A DNA stretch of 10,431 nt, taken from positions 1-10,431 of the forward strand of contig DBGFNI010000115.1 of the NCBI GenBank assembly GCA_048527645.1. Reading direction: 5' to 3'. The notes under the pieces were generated by a model. That model ran no database searches. It was not told the origin of the DNA and worked only from the letters and a program-made list of their open reading frames with translations. Position 1 is the stretch's first letter; every line of letters begins with the position of its first letter. The position numbers and the translations under genes were made by a program. Of the stretch, positions 7,147 through 10,431 are shown piece after piece. This stretch comes from HGM12669 sp048527645. GTDB lineage: Bacteria; Bacillota; Clostridia; Oscillospirales; CAG-272.

Positions 7147-8543
7147 ACCGACGCCTCCTCATCCTTCATTTCTTTCAGAAACGCACGGACGGAGGCAATC
7201 TGCCGCTCAACGGAGGCAACGCAGGTGCCGCCCCATGAAATCCGCTTTTCCACGCAGGCTGTCAGCGAGATCGCTTCAAACACATCCGAAGCGATCAAAT
7301 CGCTGCGCGCCTGCAGCTGCTCCAGCGTCAGATCCTCCAGCACGCATCCCTGCGCAATGCAGTCGGCAACCAGCTCGCCCACCAGCTTGTAGGCGGTGCG
7401 GAACGGCATCCCCTTCTTGGTCAGATAATCCGCCAGATCCGTCGCGTTGATAAAGCCCTTCTGCGCAGCGGTGAGCATGTTGTCGCGGTGCACCGTCATG
7501 GTCGCGACCATCGGCGTGAACACCTGCAAGCACATTTTCAGCGTGTCCACACTGTCGAAGATCGACTCCTTATCCTCCTGCATATCCTTGTTGTAAGCCA
7601 GGGGCAGCCCCTTGAGCATGGTCAGCGTCGCCATCAGGTTGCCGTAGACCCTGCCGGTCTTGCCGCGAACCAGCTCCGCCATATCGGAGTTTTTCTTCTG
7701 CGGCATGATGGAGGAGCCTGTGGTGTAGGCGTCGCTGAGCGTCACAAATTTGAACTCCCAGCTCGACCAGAGCACCAGCTCCTCGGAAAAGCGGGAGAGG
7801 TGCATCATCACCGCGGCAAACGCCGCCTGCAATTCAATACAGAAATCCCGGTCGCTCACCCCGTCCATGCTGTTTTCGCAAACCGCGTCAAAGCCCAGCT
7901 GCTCCGCCTCGAAAAAGCGGTCGGTCTCAAAGGTGGTTCCCGCCAGCGCGCAGGAGCCGATGGGCGAGACGTTCATCCGCCGCACCGCATCCTGCAAGCG
8001 GGTCACATCGCGGCGAAACATCATGGCATACGCCATCAGGTGATGCCCGAAGGTGACCGGCTGGGCGCGCTGCAAATGCGTATATCCCGGCATCACCGCG
8101 TCACGGTATTGTTCCGCAAGCGTGCAAAGCGCCTCCTCCAGCGCGCAGATCTCCGTGATGATCTCCCCGCATGCGCGGCGCAGATACATCCGCAGATCCA
8201 GCGCCACCTGATCGTTTCTGCTGCGCGCCGTGTGCAGTCTCTTGCCCGCCTCGCCGATGCGTGCGGTCAGTTCCTGCTCGACAAACATGTGGATGTCCTC
8301 GCAGCGCATATCCACCGTCAGCTTTCCGCTCTCCAGATCCTGCAGAATCTGCTCCAGACCCGCGATGATCCGATCCGCCTCCTCGGCGCTTACAATGCCC
8401 TGCCGGGCAAGCATCGCCGCATGCGCCATCGAGCCGGTGATGTCCTCCCGGTACATACGGCTGTCAAAATGTATGGAAGAATTGAAATCATCCGCCAGCT
8501 GATCGAGCTGACCTGCGCTTCTTCCCTGCCAGAGTTTTGCCAT
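7143..8543 (-). CDS. argH: Argininosuccinate lyase
   Basis: ArgH splits argininosuccinate to arginine and fumarate, the last step of the pathway, as a homotetramer of the fumarase/aspartase superfamily. The 466 residues are of normal length. Visible motifs are EDIHM (82-86), HTARSRNDQ (104-112), GYTHLQRAQP (153-162, with the general acid/base His156 candidate) and the mobile signature loop GSSIMPQKKNSD (276-287), which carries the catalytic Ser; most relatives have NPD where this has NSD. ATG 8543 has GAGG 7 bases upstream. The stop overlaps the argC TTG start by four bases. A 106-base gap separates it from argG. Confidence 0.96.
   Translation of the reverse strand: MAKLWQGRSAGQLDQLADDFNSSIHFDSRMYREDITGSMAHAAMLARQGIVSAEEADRIIAGLEQILQDLESGKLTVDMRCEDIHMFVEQELTARIGEAGKRLHTARSRNDQVALDLRMYLRRACGEIITEICALEEALCTLAEQYRDAVMPGYTHLQRAQPVTFGHHLMAYAMMFRRDVTRLQDAVRRMNVSPIGSCALAGTTFETDRFFEAEQLGFDAVCENSMDGVSDRDFCIELQAAFAAVMMHLSRFSEELVLWSSWEFKFVTLSDAYTTGSSIMPQKKNSDMAELVRGKTGRVYGNLMATLTMLKGLPLAYNKDMQEDKESIFDSVDTLKMCLQVFTPMVATMTVHRDNMLTAAQKGFINATDLADYLTKKGMPFRTAYKLVGELVADCIAQGCVLEDLTLEQLQARSDLIASDVFEAISLTACVEKRISWGGTCVASVERQIASVRAFLKEMKDEEASV
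7154..7159 (-). promoter_or_regulatory. Ribosome binding site that decides the TTG start of argC
   Basis: The minus strand reads AGGAGG, a full match to the anti-16S consensus, 7 bases before the TTG at 7146. It lies inside the argH 3' end and implies translational coupling. It is the strongest Shine-Dalgarno sequence in the operon and compensates for the weak start codon. Confidence 0.85.
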
Positions 8544-8649
8544 GCTGTTACCTCAAAATTCCAGAATGACGGCGCTGCCGCGCCGAAAAAAATCAATACT
8601 GCGAAAAGGAAGAGGGAAACTTTCGCTCCTCTCTTCACTTCTCACACCG
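8544..8649 (-). other. argG-argH intergenic spacer with hairpins
   Basis: This is the only long gap inside the operon. On the minus strand it holds a weak stem, GAAGAG with CTCTTC (8631-8636 with 8609-8614), extended by GG/CC and followed by CTTTTCG, which resembles a poor terminator. Nearer argH is a tight hairpin GGCGC-GGCA-GCGCC preceded, not followed, by seven T. I see no convincing promoter. It may allow partial termination or RNA processing that sets different levels of argG and the genes after it. Confidence 0.45.
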
Positions 8650-9888
8650 TCATGCTTTTTTGTTTTTCGCCTGAACCTGCGCCCCGACGGAAATCGGCAG
8701 ACCGTACAGGTTGATAAACCCTGCGGAGTCGCTCTGATCATATACATGATCCTCGCCGAAGGTGGCGATCTCTTCAGAATACAGGCTCCAGTCGCTCCAT
8801 GCGCCCGCTTTGATCATATTACCCTTGTAGAGCTTGATGCGCACCTTGCCACTCACAACCTCCTGCGTCTTGTCGACAAAGGCAGAAAGCGCCTCCCGCA
8901 GGGGCGTATACCACTGGCCGTTATAGGTCAGTTCCCCAAAGGTGATCGCCAGTTCCTGCTTTTTGTGCATGGTCATCTTGTCCAGGCACAGCGTCTCCAG
9001 ATAATTGTGCGCGAAGTAAAGGATCGCGCCGCCGGGCGTCTCGTATACACCGCGGCATTTCATGCCGACCAGACGGTTTTCCACAATGTCCAGCAGACCG
9101 ATGCCGTTTGCACCGCCCAGCTCGTTGAGCTTGAGAATGATGTCCTTCGCGCTCATCTTCTCATCGTTGAGCGCCACCGGTACCCCCTGCTCGAAATCCA
9201 GCGTGATATAAGTCGGCGCATCCGGCGCGTCGATGGGAGAAACGCCCATTTCCAAAAATCCAGGCTTTTCATAGGTCGGCTCGTTGCCCGCGTCCTCCAG
9301 ATCCAAGCCCTCGTGAGACAGATGCCAGAGATTCTTATCCTTGGAATAATTCGTTTCGCGGTTGATCTTCAGCGGAATGTTGTGTGCCTCTGCGTAGGCA
9401 ATCTCCTCCTCACGGGATTTGATATCCCACTCGCGCCAGGGCGCGATGATCGGCATATCGGGCGCGAACGCCTTGATCGCCAGCTCAAAACGAACCTGGT
9501 CATTGCCTTTGCCGGTGCAGCCGTGGCAAATCGCGTCGGCGCCCTCGGCGATGGCAATCTCCGCCAGGCGCTTTGCAATCGGTGGACGCGCCAGAGAGGT
9601 GCCCAGCAGATAATCCTCATACATTGCCCCGGCCTTCACTGCGGGAATGATATAATCGTTGACAAACTCCTCCGTCAGATCCTCGACATACAGCTTGGAC
9701 GCGCCGGTTTTCAGCGCTTTTTCCTCCAACCCTTCCAACTCGTCTGCCTGCCCGACATTGCCGGAAACCGCGATGACCTCGCAGTTGTTGTAGTTTTCCT
9801 TAAGCCACGGAATAATGATGGAAGTATCCAGTCCGCCGGAATATGCGAGCACTACCTTTTTGATCTTACTTTTATCCACGATGCGCAT
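8650..9888 (-). CDS. argG: Argininosuccinate synthase
   Basis: ArgG joins citrulline and aspartate using ATP to make argininosuccinate. The 412-residue protein has the N-type PP-loop AYSGGLDTS (15-23), YLLGTSLARP (93-102) and HGCTGKGNDQVRFE (122-135), which are core nucleotide and substrate motifs of the family. The length is normal for Firmicutes. The ATG at 9888 is preceded by AAGGAG with 9 bases of spacing. It is the first gene of the operon, read from the consensus promoter at 10022-10050 after a leader of about 127 bases. Confidence 0.97.
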   Translation of the reverse strand: MRIVDKSKIKKVVLAYSGGLDTSIIIPWLKENYNNCEVIAVSGNVGQADELEGLEEKALKTGASKLYVEDLTEEFVNDYIIPAVKAGAMYEDYLLGTSLARPPIAKRLAEIAIAEGADAICHGCTGKGNDQVRFELAIKAFAPDMPIIAPWREWDIKSREEEIAYAEAHNIPLKINRETNYSKDKNLWHLSHEGLDLEDAGNEPTYEKPGFLEMGVSPIDAPDAPTYITLDFEQGVPVALNDEKMSAKDIILKLNELGGANGIGLLDIVENRLVGMKCRGVYETPGGAILYFAHNYLETLCLDKMTMHKKQELAITFGELTYNGQWYTPLREALSAFVDKTQEVVSGKVRIKLYKGNMIKAGAWSDWSLYSEEIATFGEDHVYDQSDSAGFINLYGLPISVGAQVQAKNKKA

Positions 9889-9897
9889 GATGATGTT

Positions 9898-9903
9898 CTC
9901 CTT
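9898..9903 (-). promoter_or_regulatory. Ribosome binding site of argG
   Basis: The minus strand reads AAGGAG, 9 bases before the argG ATG, and fixes the start at 9888. It lies inside a small out-of-frame upstream ORF (9872-9970). Confidence 0.8.
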
Positions 9904-9973
9904 CTGTGCTTCTTTTTTGTTTTGCTTGCCGCCGCGTCAGGGGTGAAACGACGTTTGTTCTGTATTGCATCTT

Positions 9974-10010
9974 CTCGGATCACTGATGCAGTTTTGCATA
10001 AATATCCAAG
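9974..10010 (-). other. 5'-terminal leader hairpin of the arg mRNA
   Basis: A few bases after the predicted transcript start, CUUGGAU (10010-10004) can pair over 7 positions with AUCCGAG (9980-9974). Inside this, AUGCA (9999-9995) pairs with UGCAU (9990-9986) around an AAAC loop. The structure covers the downstream ARG box. An alternative stem, UGCAUC with GAUGCA, would compete. It has no T-tract, so it is not a terminator. Its role, if any, could be mRNA stability or simply the palindromic nature of the operator. Confidence 0.45.
9993..10010 (-). promoter_or_regulatory. ARG box 1 (ArgR/AhrC operator)
   Basis: The plus strand reads TTTGCATAAATATCCAAG. Compared with the recalled B. subtilis AhrC consensus CATGAATAAAAATKCAAK in the minus orientation, 13 of 18 positions agree. 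It lies directly after the predicted transcript start. Confidence 0.6.
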
Positions 10011-10014
10011 ACGT

Positions 10015-10032
10015 TATGCATATTATAACACT
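10015..10032 (+). promoter_or_regulatory. ARG box 2 (weaker, overlapping the -10)
   Basis: TATGCATATTATAACACT agrees with the ARG consensus at about 10 of 18 positions. It is weak alone, but its centre is 22 bp from box 1 (4 bp between boxes), close to the spacing of paired ARG boxes that bind one ArgR hexamer. It overlaps the -10 element, so binding would block RNA polymerase. Confidence 0.45.
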
Positions 10033-10050
10033 GTCCGACACAATTGTCAA
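10022..10050 (-). promoter_or_regulatory. Consensus sigma-A promoter of the arg operon
   Basis: On the minus strand, TTGACA (10045-10050) and TATAAT (10022-10027) are both perfect, with the optimal 17-base spacer. The transcript should start near 10015. A promoter this strong needs a repressor, which fits the ARG boxes over and after it. Confidence 0.9.
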
Positions 10051-10431
10051 GTATTCTCAAAAAGTATTCCTTTCCCTTCCAATACAAATATCATAATTTT
10101 CGTTCGCGTTTTATGGCTATTTTGCACAAACCCCGCAGGCGCCGCACAAAAATTTTATTTTTGTATGAATATTCAAATATGAAAGCATCGTCGTTTTACC
10201 GACAGTCGTGCAGAAAAGAATCCCCCTCTGCCGTCGCTCTCGCATTCCCCCGGGGACTTGTAATCCAAAGCAATCTGTGATACAATACATCAGACGGCAG
10301 ACCGCGCACCGCAATGCTTTTTCGCGCCTCCGACCCCCTGTGCGCAATGCATGCCCCTCCGTCGTCCTGCCGATTTATGCAAGCGCTGTGCGCTGCTTTA
10401 TGAAATCTTAAAGGTTTCCCCTCTTTCATTT
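10051..10431. other. Upstream region without a supported gene
   Basis: Short ORFs exist on both strands (77 codons or fewer), but none has a good ribosome site with a recognisable protein. The part at 10060-10190 is rich in A and T and includes TGAATATTCA (10166-10175). The part from 10200 on is more GC-rich and holds a plus-strand promoter-like sequence. Short inverted repeats occur (CGGCAG 10295-10300 with CTGCCG 10367-10372; AGCGC-TGT-GCGCT near 10382-10394). It could be the promoter side or tail of a gene beyond the window. Confidence 0.4.
10258..10286 (+). promoter_or_regulatory. Possible plus-strand promoter leading out of the window
   Basis: TTGTAA (10258-10263), a 17-base spacer and TACAAT (10281-10286) with a TGA extension just before the -10 form a good sigma-A-like site. 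Transcription would start near 10293 and run rightward. No ORF with a clear ribosome site follows within the window, so the target is either a small RNA or a gene beyond 10431. Confidence 0.4.

Noticed and set aside
7488..8714. Plus-strand open frame opposite argH (408 codons)
   Set aside because: It is antisense to argH and extends over the argG-argH spacer, with no protein family recognised.
8542..10182. Long plus-strand open frame opposite argG (546 codons)
   Set aside because: It is a shadow of argG and its leader. It runs through the arg promoter and has no recognisable domain or ribosome site.
10196..10429. Minus-strand 77-codon ORF at the right edge
   Set aside because: It has no recognisable family and mixed composition, and no ribosome site is visible because its start is at the window edge. 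It overlaps the plus-strand promoter-like site. Not supported as a gene.
1..10431. CRISPR arrays, tRNA or rRNA genes, phage genes, defence systems
   Set aside because: No regularly spaced repeats, no tRNA cloverleaf or rRNA sequence recognised, and every supported gene is assigned to arginine synthesis, YlmH or the IS.

Overview
The window is a chromosomal segment that most resembles a GC-rich member of the Clostridia, perhaps an Oscillospirales or Ruminococcaceae-like gut lineage. The reasons are strong AGGAGG-type ribosome sites, consensus sigma-A promoters, a YlmH protein, an AhrC/ArgR-like operator and the style of the insertion sequence. Only the broad placement is reliable. The centrepiece is an intact arginine biosynthesis operon of seven genes on the minus strand, read from right to left: argG, argH, argC, argJ, argB, argD, argF (9888 down to 1883).

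Layout from left to right. Positions 1-877 hold the right part of a decayed IS3-family element: an OrfA fragment joined to the catalytic half of OrfB, with an internal deletion and an in-frame stop. A perfect 30-bp palindrome and the probable right end of the element (about 877) follow. A short gap leads to a minus-strand gene for a YlmH-type S4 RNA-binding protein (1006-1761) with its own extended -10 promoter (1790-1818). Next comes a strong intrinsic terminator (1829-1865) that closes the arg operon. The seven arg genes follow, mostly coupled by 4-bp overlaps (argH/argC, argJ/argB, argB/argD) or short gaps. The one long internal gap is 106 bp between argG and argH. Upstream of argG is a consensus promoter (TTGACA, 17 bp, TATAAT) with two ARG-box-like sites about two helical turns apart over the -10 and the start of transcription. 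The last ~380 bases carry no gene I can support, only a possible plus-strand promoter.

How the genes work together. ArgJ acetylates glutamate by transfer from acetylornithine (cyclic route). ArgB, ArgC and ArgD convert acetylglutamate to acetylornithine, and ArgJ releases ornithine. ArgF makes citrulline, and ArgG and ArgH convert it to arginine. The set is complete except for carbamoyl phosphate supply (carAB) and the regulator argR/ahrC, which must lie elsewhere. ArgB has the N-terminal helix and C-terminal EGxGT motif of arginine-inhibited kinases, so control probably acts both on transcription and on the enzyme.

I do not see a previously undescribed system here. The points most worth a second look are the operator and leader of argG (a 5'-terminal hairpin overlapping an ARG box, and a small Arg-rich upstream ORF), the less common class of ArgC, ylmH placed outside its usual division-cluster setting, and the deleted IS with its outward-guarding hairpin.
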